Shown: piece by piece, positions 1 to 14,080 of the stretch
How positions within the stretch are numbered: position 1 is the first letter of the stretch
Layout: every line of letters begins with the position of its first letter
Assembly: GCF_037975245.1 (NCBI RefSeq)
Contig: NC_092562.1
Coordinates: 7,663,001 to 7,727,000, forward strand
Source of the DNA: Apostichopus japonicus
Lineage: Eukaryota > Echinodermata > Holothuroidea > Aspidochirotida > Stichopodidae
Reading direction: 5' to 3'
Length of the DNA: 64,000 bases
Made by a program: the position numbers and the translations under genes
Notes under the pieces: model-generated
The model's input: the letters and a program-made list of their open reading frames with translations, nothing else
Database searches by the model: none
Told to the model about the DNA's origin: nothing

Positions 1-52
1 ACAATCGATTTATCGGTACCGCACATTCGATTTATCGGTACCGCACATTCGA

Positions 53-2525
53 TTGATCGGTACCGCACATTCATTTTATCTGTACCGCACAATCGATTTA
101 TCGGTACCGCACAATCGATTTATCGGTACCGCACATTCGATTTATAGGTACCGCACAATCGATTTATCGGTACCGCACATTCGATTTATCGGTACCGCAC
201 AATCGATTGATCGGTACCGCATATTCGATTTATCGGTACCGCACATTCGATTTATAGGTACCGCACATTCGATTGATCGGTACCGAACATTCGAATCATC
301 GGTGTCGCACATTCGATTTATAGGTACCGCACATTCGATTGATCGGTACCGCATATTCGATTGATCGGTACCGGACATTCGATTTATCGGTACCGCACAT
401 TCGATTGATCGATACCGCACATTCGAATAATCGGTACTGCACATTCGAATCATCGGTACCGCACATTCGAATGATCGGTACCGCACAATCGATTTATCGG
501 TACCGCACAATCGATTGATCGGTACCGTAAATTCGATTTATCGGTACCGCACATTCGATTGATCGGTACCGCACCTTCGATTGAACGGTACCGCACATTC
601 GATTGATCGATACCGCACATTCGAATAATCGGTACCGCACATTCGAATGATCGGTACCGCACATTCGATTGTTCGGTAAGGCACATTAGAATGATCGGTA
701 CCGCACATTCGATTTATCGTTACCGCACATTCGATTGATCACTACGGCACATTCGATTGTTCGGTACCGCACATTCGAATGATCGGTACCGCACATTCGA
801 TTGATCGGTACCGCACATTCGATTTATCGGTACCGCACATTCGATTTATCGGTACCGCACATTCGAATTATCGGTACCGCACATTCGATTTATCGGTACC
901 GCCTATTCGATTTATCGGTATTGCACATTGGATTGATCGGTACCGCACATTCGATTGATCGGTACCGCACATTCGATTTATCGGTACCGCACATTCGATT
1001 GATTGGTACCGCACATTCGATTTATCGGTACCGCACTTTCGATTTATCGGTACCGCACATTCGATTTATCGGTACCGCACATTCGATTTATCGGTACCGA
1101 ACATTCGAATGATCGGTAAGGCACATTCGATTGATCGTTACCGCACATTCGATTGATCACTACCGCACATTCGATTGATCGGTATCGCACATTCAATTTA
1201 TCGGTACCGCACATTCGATTGATCGGTACCGCACAATCGGATGATCGGTACCGCACATTCGATTTATCGTTACCGCACATTCGATTGATCACTACCGCAC
1301 ATTCGAATGATCGGTACCGCACATTCTTTTGATCGGTAACGCACATTCGAATGATCGTTACCGCACATTCGATTTATCGGTACCGCACATTCGAATGATC
1401 GGTACCGAACATTCGATTTATCGGTACCGCACATTCGATTGATCGGTACCGCACATTCGATTGATCACTACCGCACATTCGCTTGATCGGTACCGCACAT
1501 TCGATTTATCGGTACCGCACATTCGAATGATCGGTACCGCACATTCGATTTATCGTTACCGCACATTCGATTGATCACTACCGCACATTCGATTGATCGG
1601 TACCGCACATTCGATTGATCGGTACCGAACATTCGATTGATCGGTACCGCACGTTCATTTTAACTGTATCGCACATTCGATTGATCGGTATCGCACATTC
1701 AATTGATCGGTACCGAATATTCTATTTATCTGTACCGCATTTTCTGTATATCGGTACCGCACATTCCATTTATCGGTAGCGCACATTCGATTTATCGGTA
1801 CCGCACACGGTACCGCAGTTTCGATTGATCGGTACCGCACATTCGATTGATCGGTACCGAACATTCGAATGATCGGTACCGCACATTCGATATATCGGTA
1901 CCGCACATTGGATTTATCGGTACCGCATATTCGATTGATCGGTACCGCACATTCGATTGATCGGTACCGCACATTCGATTTATCGGTACCTCACATTCGA
2001 TTAATCGGTATCGCACATTCGATTTATCGGTACCGCACATTAGATTGATCGGTACCGCACATTCGATTGATCAATACAGCACATTCGATTGATCGGTAAC
2101 GCAAATTCGATTGATCGGTACCGCACATTCGATTGGTCGGTACCGCACCGCACATTCGATTTATCAGTACCGCACATGCGATTGATCGGAACCGCCAATT
2201 TGAATGATCGGTACCGCACATTCGATTGATCGGTACCGCACATTCGATTTATCGGTATCGAACATTCGATTGATCGGTAGCGCACATTCGAATGATCAGT
2301 ACCACACTTTCGATTGATCGGTACCGCACATTCGAATGATCGGTACCGCACATTCGATTTATCGGTACCGCACATTCGATTGATCACTACCGCACATTCG
2401 ATTGATCGGTACCGCACATTCGATTGATCGGTACCGCACATTCGATTGATCGGTACCGATTATTCAATTGATCTGTACCGCACATTCGAATGATCGGTAC
2501 CGCACATTCGATTTATCGGTACCGC
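53..2525. repeat. Higher-order block A, copy 1
   Basis: About 2.5 kb of ordered variant units. It recurs at offset 4,659 (copy 2) and 15,977 (copy 3), with a shorter copy at offset about 23,150-23,194 (copy 4). The left part is style A (CAATCGATTTATC, GTGTCGCAC, TTTATAGG). The right part holds the TTTTCTGTATATC run, the 12-bp unit at 1797 and the 27-bp unit at 2139. Relative to copies 2 and 3 it lacks one 22-bp GAATGATC unit near 2.34 kb. It parts from them at about 2,525, where a CACCTTCG unit replaces CACATTCG. Confidence 0.88.
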
Positions 2526-2790
2526 ACCTTCGATTGATCGATAAAGCACATTCGAATAATCGGTACCGCACATTCGAATGATCGGTACCGCACATTCGAT
2601 TTATCGGTACCGCACAATCGAATTATCGGTACCGCACATTCGATTTATCGGTACCGCACATTCATTTTATCTGTACCGCACAATCGATTTGTCGGTACCG
2701 CAAAATCGATTTATCGGTACCGCACATTCGATTTATAGGTACCGCACATTCGATTTATCGGTACCGCACATTCGATTTATCGGTACTGCA
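2526..2790. repeat. Style A link between block A copy 1 and the long duplication
   Basis: Satellite units of style A only. The first ~200 bases from 2578 resemble 13478-13680 (offset 10,900), including a rare TTTGTCGG unit followed by GCAAAATCG. Confidence 0.7.
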
Positions 2791-4756
2791 CATTCGAATG
2801 ATCGGTACCGCACATTCGATTTATCGGTACCGCACAATCGATTTATCGGTACCGCACATTCGATTTATCGGTACCGCACATTCGATTGATCGGTACCGCA
2901 CATTCATTTTATCTGTACCGCACCTTCGATTGATCGGTACCACACATTCGAGTTATCGGTACCGCACATTCGATTTATCGGTACCGCACATTCGATTGAT
3001 CGGTACCGCACATTCGATTGATCGATACCGCACATTCGATTGATCGGTACCGAACATTCGATTGATCGGTGTCGCACATTCGATTCATAGGTACCGCACA
3101 TTCGATTGATCGGTACCGCACATTCGATTGATCGATTCCGCACATTCGAATAATCGGTACTGCACATTCGATTGATCGGTACAGCACATTCGATTTATCG
3201 GTACCGCACAATCGATTTATCGGTACCGCACATTCGATTTATCGGTACCGCACATTCGATTGATCGGTACCGCACATTCATTTTATCTGTACCGCACCTT
3301 CGATTGATCGGTACCGCACATTCGATTTATCGGTACCGCACAATCGATTTATCGGTACCGCACATTCGATTGATCTGTACCGAACGCTCGAGTGATCGGT
3401 ACCGCACATTCGATTGTTCGGTACCGCACTTTCGATTGATCGGTACCGCATATTCGATTGATCGATACCGCACATTCGAATGATCGGTACTCCACATTCG
3501 AATGATCCGTACTCCACATTCGAATGATCGGTACCGCATATTCGATTTATCGGTACCGCACATTCGATTGATCACTACCGCACATTCAATTGTTCGGTAC
3601 CGCACTTTCGATTGATCGGTACCGCACATTCGATTGATCGATACCGCACATTCGATTGATCGGTACTGCACATTCGAATGATTGGTACCGCACATTCGAT
3701 TGATCGATACCGCACATTCGATTTATCGGTACTGCCCATTCGATTGATCGGTTCCGCACATTCTATTTATCGGTACCCCACATTCGATTTATCGGTACCG
3801 CACATTCGATTTATCGGTACCGTACATTCATTTTATCTGTACCCCACCTTCGATTGATCGGTACCACACATTCGATTGATCGGTACCGCACATTCGATTT
3901 ATAGGTACCGCACAATCGATTTATCGGTACCGCACATTCGATTCATCGGTACCGCACAATCGATTGATCGGTACCGCACATTCGATTTATCGGTACCGAA
4001 CATTCGAGTGATCGGTATCGCACATTCGAATGATCGGTACCGCACATTCGATTGATCGGTACCGAACATTCGATTGATCGGTGTCGCACATTCGATTCAT
4101 AGGTACCGCACATTCGATTTATCGGTACCGCACATTCGATTTATCGGTACTGCACATTCGATTTATCAGTATCGCACATTCGATTCATAGGTACCGCACA
4201 TTCGATTGATCGGTACCGCACATTCGATTGATCACTACCGCACATTCGATTGATCGGTACCGCAAATTCGATTGATCGATACCGCACATTCGAATAATCG
4301 GTACTGCACATTCGAATGATCGGTACCGCACATTCGATTTATCGGTACCGCACAATCGATTTATCGGTACCGCACAATCGATTTATCGGTACCGCACATT
4401 CGATTGATCGGTACCGCACCTTCGATTGATCGGTACCACACATTCGATTTATCGGTACCGCACATTCGATTTATCGGTACCGCACATTCGATTGATCGGT
4501 ACCGAACATTCGATTGATCGATGTCGCACATTCGATTCATAGGTACCGCACATTCGAATGATCGGTACCGCACATTCGATTGATCGGTACCGCACATTCG
4601 ATTTATCGGTACCGCACATTCGATTGATCGATAAAGCACATTCTAATAATCGGTACTGCACATTCGAATGATCGGTAACGCACATTCGATTTATCGGTAC
4701 CGCACAATCGATTTATCGGTACCGCACATTCGATTTATCGGTACCGCACATTCGAT

Positions 4757-7190
4757 TGATCGGTACCGCACATTCATTTTATCTGTACCGCACATTCGAT
4801 TTATAGGTACCGCACAATCGATTTATCGGTACCGCACATTCGATTTATCGGTACCGCACAATCGATTGATCGGTACCGCATATTCGATTTATCGGTACCG
4901 CACATTCGATTTATAGGTACCGCACATTCGATTGATCGGTACCGAACATTCGAATCATCGGTGTCGCACATTCGATTTATAGGTACCGCACATTCGATTG
5001 ATCGGTACCGCATATTCGATTGATCGGTACCGGACATTCGATTTATCGGTACCGCACATTCGATTGATCGATACCGCACATTCGAATAATCGGTACTGCA
5101 CATTCGAATCATCGGTACCGCACATTCGAATGATCGGTACCGCACAATCGATTTATCGGTACTGCACAATCGATTGATCGGTACCGTAAATTCGATTTAT
5201 CGGTACCGCACATTCGATTGATCGGTACCGCACCTTCGATTGATCGGTACCGCACATTCGATTGATCGATACCGCACATTCGAATAATCGGTACCGCACA
5301 TTCGAATGATCGGTACCGCACATTCGATTGTTCGGTAAGGCACATTAGAATGATCGGTACCGCACATTCGATTTATCGTTACCGCACATTCGATTGATCA
5401 CTACGGCACATTCGATTGTTCGGTACCGCACATTCGAATGATCGGTACCGCACATTCGATTGATCGGTACCGCAAATTCGATTTATCGGTACCGCACATT
5501 CGATTTATCGGTACCGCACATTCGAATTATCGGTACCGCACATTCGATTTATCGGTACAGCCTATTCGATTTATCGGTATTGCACATTGGATTGATCGGT
5601 ACCGCACATTCGATTGATCGGTACCGCACATTCGATTTATCGGTACCGCACATTCGATTGATTGGTACCGCACATTCGATTTATCGGTACCGCACTTTCG
5701 ATTTATCGGTACCGCACATTCGATTTATCGGTACCGCACATTCGATTTATCGGTACCGAACATTCGAATGATCGGTAAGGCACATTCGATTGATCGTTAC
5801 CGCACATTCGATTGATCACTACCGCACATTCGATTGATCGGTATCGCACATTCAATTTATCGGTACCGCACATTCGATTGATCGGTACCGCACAATCGGA
5901 TGATCGGTACCGCACATTCGATTTATCGTTACCGCACATTCGATTGATCACTACCGCACATTCGAATGATCGGTACCGCACATTCTTTTGATCGGTAACG
6001 CACATTCGAATGATCGTTACCGCACATTCGATTTATCGGTACCGCACATTCGAATGATCGGTACCGAACATTCGATTTATCGGTACCGCACATTCGATTG
6101 ATCGGTACCGCACATTCGATTGATCACTACCGCACATTCGCTTGATCGGTACCGCACATTCGATTTATCGGTACCGCACATTCGAATGATCGGTACCGCA
6201 CATTCGATTTATCGTTACCGCACATTCGATTGATCACTACCGCACATTCGATTGATCGGTACCGCACATTCGATTGATCGGTACCGAACATTCGATTGAT
6301 CGGTACCGCACGTTCATTTTAACTGTATCGCACATTCGATTGATCGGTATCGCACATTCAATTGATCGGTACCGAATATTCTATTTATCTGTACCGCATT
6401 TTCTGTATATCGGTACCGCACATTCCATTTATCGGTAGCGCACATTCGATTTATCGGTACCGCACACGGTACCGCAGTTTCGATTGATCGGTACCGCACA
6501 TTCGATTGATCGGTACCGAACATTCGAATGATCGGTACCGCACATTCGATATATCGGTACCGCACATTGGATTTATCGGTACCGCATATTCGATTGATCG
6601 GTACCGCACATTCGATTGATCGGTACCGCACATTCGATTTATCGGTACCTCACATTCGATTAATCGGTATCGCACATTCGATTTATCGGTACCGCACATT
6701 AGATTGATCGGTACCGCACATTCGATTGATCAATACAGCACATTCGATTGATCGGTAACGCAAATTCGATTGATCGGTACCGCACATTCGATTGGTCGGT
6801 ACCGCACCGCACATTCGATTTATCAGTACCGCACATGCGATTGATCGGAACCGCCAATTTGAATGATCGGTACCGCACATTAGATTGATCGGTACCGCAC
6901 ATTCGATTTATCGGTATCGAACATTCGATTGATCGGTAGCGCACATTCGAATGATCAGTACCACACTTTCGATTGATCGGTACCGCACATTCGAATGATC
7001 GGTACCGCACATTCGAATGATCGGTACCGCACATTCGATTTATCGGTACCGCACATTCGATTGATCACTACCGCACATTCGATTGATCGGTACCGCACAT
7101 TCGATTGATCGGTACCGCACATTCGATTGATCGGTACCGATTATTCAATTGATCTGTACCGCACATTCGAATGATCGGTACCGCACATTC
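4757..7190. repeat. Higher-order block A, copy 2
   Basis: Matches copy 1 at offset 4,659. It lacks two CAATCGATTTATC units (44 bp) present at about 80-125 of copy 1. It shares with copy 3 the extra 22-bp unit near 7.0 kb, so copies 2 and 3 are closer to each other than either is to copy 1. It contains the 12-bp unit at 6456 and the 27-bp unit at 6798. Confidence 0.87.
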
Positions 7191-7219
7191 GATTTATCGG
7201 TACCGCACATTCGATTGAT

Positions 7220-8480
7220 CGGTACCGATTATTGAATTGATCTGTATGGCACATTCGAATGATCGGTACCGCACATTCGATTTATCGGTACCGCACATTC
7301 GATTTACCGGTACCGCACATTCGATTGATCACTTCCGTACATTCGTTTGATCGGTACCGCACATTCGAATGATCGGTACCGCACATTCGATTTATCTGTA
7401 CCGGACATTCGATTAATCGGTACCGCACATTCGATTTATCGGTACCGCACATTCGATTGATCGGTACCGCACATTCATTTTATCTGTACCGCACATTCGA
7501 TTGATAGGTACCGCACATTCTATTTTTCGGTACCGCACATTCTATTTATCGGTACCGCACATTCTGTTTATCGGTACCGCACACGGTACCGCAGTTTCGA
7601 TTGATCGGTACCGCACATTCGATTGATCGGCACCGCACATTCGATTGATCGGTAACGCAAATTCGATTGATCGGTACCGCACATTCGATTTATCGGTACC
7701 GCACATTTGATGGATCGGTACCGCACATTCGAATGATCGGTACCGCACATTCGATTGGTCGGTACCGAACATTCGATTTATCGGCACCGCACATTCTGTT
7801 TATCGGTACTGAACAATCGATTGATCGGTACCGCACATTCGATTTATCGGTACCGCACATTCGATTGATCGGTACCGCACATTCATTTTATCTGTATCGC
7901 ACATTCGATTGATAGGTATCGCACATTCCACTTATCGGTACCGCACATTCGATTGATCGGCACCGCACATTCGATTGATCGGTAACGCACATTTGATTGA
8001 TCGGTATCGCACATTCGATTGATCGGTACCGCACATTCGATTGATCTGTTCCGCACATTCTATTTGTCGGTACGGCACATTCGATTGATCCGTACCGCAC
8101 ATTCGATTGATCGGTACCTCACATTCGATTGATCGGTACCGCACATTCGATTGATCGGTACCGCACATTCTATTGATATGTACCGCACATTCGATTGATC
8201 GGTACCGCACATTCGATTGATCAGTAACGCACATTCGATTGATCTGTACCGCACATTCGATTTATCGGTAACGAACATTCTATTCATCGGTACCGCACAT
8301 TCGATTGATCGGTACCGAACATTCGATTGATCGGTATCGCACATTCGAATAATCGGTACCGCACATTCGATTTATCGGTACCGCACATCCGATTTATCGG
8401 TACCGCACATTCGATTGATCACTTCCGCACATTCGATTGATCGGTACCGAACATTCGAATGATCGGTACCGCACATTCGA
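7220..8480. repeat. 2,075-bp higher-order repeat, first copy
   Basis: Style B units recur at offset 2,075 (9,295-10,555). Markers in order: CTGTATGGCAC, ACTTCCGTACATTCGTTTG, CATTCTATTTTTCGG, the 12-bp unit at 7573, ATTTGATGGATC, TTGGTCGG, CATTCTGTTTATCGG, CATTCTATTGATATG, CATTCTATTCATCGG. The offset equals 94 x 22 + 7, as expected from two 12-bp units and one 27-bp unit in between. Related copies lie at 18.54-19.6, 20.5-21.8, 22.0-23.0, 26.4-27.3, 33.5-34.6 and 40.2-41.3 kb. Confidence 0.87.
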
Positions 8481-8499
8481 TTTATCGGTACCGCACAAT

Positions 8500-9290
8500 C
8501 GATTTATCGGTACCGCACATTCGAATGATCGGTACCGCACATTCGATTTATCGTTACCGCACATTCGATTGATCACTACCGCACATTCGATTGATCTGTA
8601 CCGCACATTCGATTGATCGGTACCGAACATTCGATTGATCGGTACCGCACGTTCATTTTAACTGTATCGCACATTCGATTGATCGGTATCGCACATTTAA
8701 TTGATCGGTACCGAATATTCTATTTATCTGTACCGCATTTTCTGTATATCGGTACCGCACATTCCATTTATCGGTAGCGCACATTCGATTTATCGGTACC
8801 GCACACGGTACCGCAGTTTCGATTGATCGGTACCGCACATTCGATTGATCGGTACCGAACATTCGAATGATCGGTACCGCAAATTCGATATATCGGTACC
8901 GCACATTGGATTTATCGGTACCGCATATTCGATTGATCGGTACCTCACATTCGATTAATCGGTATCGCACATTCGATTTATAGGTACCGCACATTAGATT
9001 GATCGGTACCGCACATTCGATTGATCAATACAGCACATTCGATTGATCGGTAACGCAAATTCGATTGATCGGTACCGCACATTCGATTGGTCGGTACCGC
9101 ACCGCACATTCGATTGATCAGTACCGCACATGCGATTGATCGGAACCGCCAATTTGAATGATCAATACCGCACATTCGATTGATCGGTACCGCACATTCG
9201 ATTTATCGGTATCGAACATTCGATTGATCGGTAGCGCACATTCGAATGATCAGTACCACACATTCGATTTATCGGTACCGCACATTCGAT
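8500..9290. repeat. Partial block A insert between the 2,075-bp copies
   Basis: The TTTTCTGTATATC run (8738), the 12-bp unit (8795) and the 27-bp unit (9093) repeat the right part of block A. Against copy 2, the offset at the 27-bp unit is 2,295. The same insert recurs at 19.64-20.43 kb. Confidence 0.8.
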
Positions 9291-9294
9291 TTAT

Positions 9295-10555
9295 CGGTAC
9301 CGATTATTCAATTGATCTGTATGGCACATTCGAATGATCGGTACCGCACATTCGATTTATCGGTACCGCACATTCGATTTACCGGTACCGCACATTCGAT
9401 TGATCACTTCCGTACATTCGTTTGATCGGTACCGCACATTCGAATGATCGGTACCGCACATTCGATTTATCTGTACCGGACATTCGATTTATCGGTACCG
9501 CACATTCGATTTATCGGTACCGCACATTCGATTGATCGGTACCGCACATTCATTTTATCTGTACCGCACATTCGATTGATAGGTACCGCACATTCTATTT
9601 TTCGGTACCGCACATTCTATTTATCGGTACCGCACATTCTGTTTATCGGTACCGCACACGGTACCGGAGTTTCGATTGATCGGTACCGCACATTCGATTG
9701 ATCGGCACCGCACATTCGATTGATCGGTAACGCAAATTCGATTGATCGGTACCGCACATTCGATTTATCGGTACCGCACATTTATTGGATCGGTACCGCA
9801 CATTCGAATGATCGGTACCGCACATTCGATTGGTCGGTACCGAACATTCGATTTATCGGCACCGCACATTCTGTTTATCGGTACCGAACAATCGATTGAT
9901 CGGTACCGCACATTCGATTTATCGGTACCGCACATTCGATTGATCGGTACCGCACATTCATTTTATCTGTATCGCACATTCGATTGATAGGTATCGCACA
10001 TTCCATTTATCGGTACCGCACATTCGATTGATCGGCACCGCACATTCGATTGATCGGTAACGCACATTTGATTGATCGGTATCGCACATTCGATTGATCG
10101 GTACCGCACATTCGATTGATCTGTTCCGCACATTCTATTTATCGGTACGGCACATTCGATTGATCCGTACCGCACATTCGATTGATCGGTACCTCACATT
10201 CGATTGATCGGTACCGCACATTCGATTGATCGGTACCGCACATTCTATTGATATGTACCGCACATTCGATTGATCGGTACCGCACATTCGATTGATCAGT
10301 AACGCACATTCGATTGATCTGTACCGCACATTCGATTTATCGGTAACGAACATTCTATTCATCGGTACCGCACATTCGATTGATCGGTACCGAACATTCG
10401 ATTGATCGGTATCGCACATTCGAATAATCGGTACCGCACATTCGATTTATCGGTACCGCACATCCGATTTATCGGTACCGCACATTCGATTGATCACTTC
10501 CGCACATTCGATTGATCGGTACCTAACATTCGAATGATCGGTACCGCACATTCGA
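9295..10555. repeat. 2,075-bp higher-order repeat, second copy
   Basis: Order of variants as in 7,220-8,480. Distinguishing substitutions are GGTACCGGAGTTTCG after the 12-bp unit at 9648 and ACATTTATTGGATC at about 9,780 where the first copy has ATTTGATGG. Both recur at 20.86 and 20.99 kb, so they predate the long duplication. Confidence 0.86.
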
Positions 10556-10655
10556 TTTATCTGTACCGGACATTCGATTAATCGGTACCGCACATTCGAT
10601 TTATCGGTACCGCACAATTGATTGATCGGTACCGCAATCGATTTATCGGTACCGA

Positions 10656-13600
10656 ACATTCGATTGATCGGTACCGCACATTCATTTTATCTGTACCGCA
10701 CCTTCGAATGATCGGTACCGCAAATTCGATTGATCGGTACCGCACATTCGATTGATCGGTACAGCACATTCGATTGATCGGTACCACACATTCGATTTAT
10801 CGGTACCGCACATTCGATTTATAGGTACCGCACAATCGATTTATCGGTACCGCACATTCGATTTATCGGTACCGCACAATCGATTGATCGGTACCGCACA
10901 TTCGATTTATCGGTACCGCACATTCGATTGATCACTACCGCACATTTGATTGTTCGGTACCGCACTTTCGATTGATCGGTACCGCACATTCGATTGATCG
11001 GTACCGCACATTCGAATGATCGGTACTGCACATTCGAATGATCGGTACCGAACATTCGATTTATCGGTACCGCACATTCGATTTATCGGTACCGCACATT
11101 CGATTTATCGGTACAGCACATTCGATTGATCGGTACCGCACATTCGATTTATCGGTACCGCACATTCGATTTATCGGTAACGCACATTCGATTTATCGGT
11201 GCCACACATTCGATTTATCGGTACCGCACATTCGATTTATCGGTACCGCACAATCGATTGATCGGTACCGAACGTTCGAGTGATCGGTACAGCACATTCG
11301 ATTGCTCGGTACCGCACTTTCGATTGATCGGTACCGCACATTCGATTGATCGATACCGCACATTCGAATGATCGGTACTGCACATTCGGATGATCGGTAC
11401 CGCACATTCGATTGATCGGTACCGCACAATCGATTTATCGGTACCGCAAAATCGATTTATCGGTACCGCACAATCGATTGATCGATACCGCACATTCGAT
11501 TGATCGGTACCGAACATTCGAGTGATCGATACCGCACATTCGAATGATCGGTACGCACATTCGATTGATCGGTACCGAACATTCGAGTAATCGGTACCGC
11601 ACATTCGAATGATTGGTACCGCACATTCGATTTATCGGTACCGCACATTCGATTGATCGGTACCGAACATTCGAATGATCGTTAACACACGTTCGAATGA
11701 TCGGTACCGCACATTCGATTGATCGATACCGCACATTCGATTGATCGGTACGGCACATTCGAATGATCGATACCGCACATTCGATTTATCGGTACCGCAC
11801 ATTCGATTTATCGGTACAGCACATTCGACTGATCGGTACCGCACATTCATTTTATCTGTACCGCACCTTCGATTGATCGGTACCACACATTCGATTTATC
11901 GGTACCGCACATTCGATTTATCGGTACCGCACAATCGATTTATCGGTACCGCACATTCGATTTATCGGTACCGCACAATCAATTGATCGTTACCGCACAT
12001 TCGATTGTTCGGTACCACACTTTCGATTGATCGGTACCGCTCATTCGATTGATCGATACCGCACATTCGAATGATCGGTACTGCACATTCGATTGATCGG
12101 TACCGCACATTCGATTTATCGGTACCGCACATTCGATTTATCGGTACCGCACATTCGATTTATCGGTACCGCACATTCGATTGATCGGTACCGCACATTC
12201 GAATGATTGGTACCGAACGTTTGAGTGATCGGTACCGCACATTCGATTGTTCGGTACCGCACATTCGATTGATCGATATCGCACATTCGATTGATCGATA
12301 CCGCACATTTGAATGATCGGTACCGCACATTCGATTTATCGGTACCGCACAATCGATTTATCGGTACCGCACATTCGATTTATCGGTACCGCACATTCGA
12401 TTGATCGGTACCGCACATTCATTTTATCTGTACCGTACCTTCGATTGATCGGTACCACACATTCGAGTTATCGGTACCGCACATTCGATTTATAGGTACC
12501 GCACAATCGATTTATCGGTACCGCACATTCGATTTATCGGTACCGCACATTCGATTTATCGGTACCGCACATTCGATTTATCGGTACCGCACAATCGATT
12601 GATCGGTACCGCACTTTCGATTGATCGATACCGCACATTCGATTGATCGGTACCGAACATTCGATTGATCGGTGTCGCACATTCGATTAATAGGTACCGC
12701 ACATTCGATTGATCGATACCGCACATTCGAATAATCGGTACTGCACATTCGAATGATCGGTACCGCACATTCGATTTATCGGTACCGCACAATCGATTTA
12801 TCGGTACCGCACATTCGATTTATCGGTACAGCACATTCGATTGATCGGTACCGCACATTCATTTTATCTGTAAGGCACCTTCGATTGATCGGTACCGCAC
12901 ATTCGATTGATCTGTACCGAACGCTCGAGTGATCGGTACCGCACATTCGATTGTTCGGTACCTCACTTTCGATTTATCGGTACCGCACATTCGATTAATC
13001 GATACCGCACATTCGAATTATCGGTACCGCACATTCGAATGATCGGTACCGCACATTCGATTGATCGGTACCGCACATTCGATTGATCGGTACCGCTCAT
13101 TCGATTTATCGGTACCGCACAACGATTGATCGATACCGCACATTCGATTTATCGGTACCGCACATTCGATTTATAGGTACCGCACAATCGATTTATCGGT
13201 ACCACACATTCGATTTATCGGTACCGCACAATCGATTGATCGGTACCTCACATTCGATTTATCGGTACCGCACATTCGATTGATCGGTACCGCACATTCG
13301 AATGATCGGTACCGAACATTCGAATGATCGGTGTTGCACATTCGATTCATAGGTACCGCACATTCGAATGATCGGTACCGCACATTCGATTGATCGGTAC
13401 CGCACATTCGATTTATCGGTACCGCACATTCGATTGATCGATAAAGCACATTCGAATAATCGGTACCGCACATTCGAATGATCGGTACCGCACATTCGAT
13501 TTATCGGTACCGCACAATCGATTTATCGGTACCGCACATTCGATTTATCGGTACCGCACATTCATTTTATCTGTACCGCACAATCGATTTGTCGGTACCG

Positions 13601-14080
13601 CAAAATCGATTTATCGGTACCGCACATTCGATTTATAGGTACCGCACATTCGATTTATCGGTACCGCACATTCGATTTATCGGTACATCACAATCGATTG
13701 ATCGGTACCGCATATTCGATTTATCGGTACCGCACATTCGAATTATAGGTACCGCACATTCGATTGATCGGTACCGAACATTCGAATGATCAGTGTCGCA
13801 CATTCGATTGATCGATACCGCACATTCGAATAATCGGTACCGCACATTCGAATGATCGGTACCGCACATTCGATTTATCGGTACCGCACAATCGATTTAT
13901 CGGTACCGCACATTCGATTTATCGGTACCGCACATTCGATTGATCGGTACCGCACATTCATTTTATCTGTACCGCACCTTCGATTGATCGGTACCACACA
14001 TTCGAGTTATCGGTAACGCACATTCGATTTATCGGTACCGCACATTCGATTGACCGATACCGCACATTCGAATAATCGGT
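10656..14080. repeat. Style A interval without large repeat partner
   Basis: About 3.4 kb of monomers, rich in TTTATC and CAATCG units, with no 12-bp or 27-bp unit. It holds a 21-bp unit at 11550 (GGTACGCAC, one C lost) and a 21-bp unit at 13111 (CACAACGATTG, one base lost). The run CATTCATTTTATCTG, CACCTTCG, GGTACCACAC recurs with short style A repeats. The piece at 13,850-14,040 resembles 2,790-2,990 about as well as the duplicated segment at 14.09 kb does. Confidence 0.75.

Larger units (their letters stand above)
2790..10655. repeat. Long duplication, left copy (partner 14.08-21.86 kb)
   Basis: The order of variant units is preserved against the right copy, with step changes in offset: 11,296 near 2.8 kb, 11,340 at 2.98-3.7 kb, 11,274 at 4.36-4.7 kb, 11,318 at 4.8-7.35 kb, 11,098 at 7.6-8.35 kb, 11,076 near 8.4-8.5 kb, 11,142 at 8.65-9.2 kb and 11,208 at 9.64-10.65 kb. 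Every step is a multiple of 22, i.e. a gain or loss of whole monomers. Some stretches look identical (3172-3483 versus 14512-14823, judged from their translations). It contains block A copy 2 and two copies of the 2,075-bp repeat. Confidence 0.88.

Noticed and set aside
53-364. + strand open frames of about 103 codons in style A blocks (also at 801, 2578, 5460, 13478, 16778, 23995)
   Set aside because: They exist only where T19 removes the TGA of the canonical unit. They are the same repeat read on the other strand, not genes.
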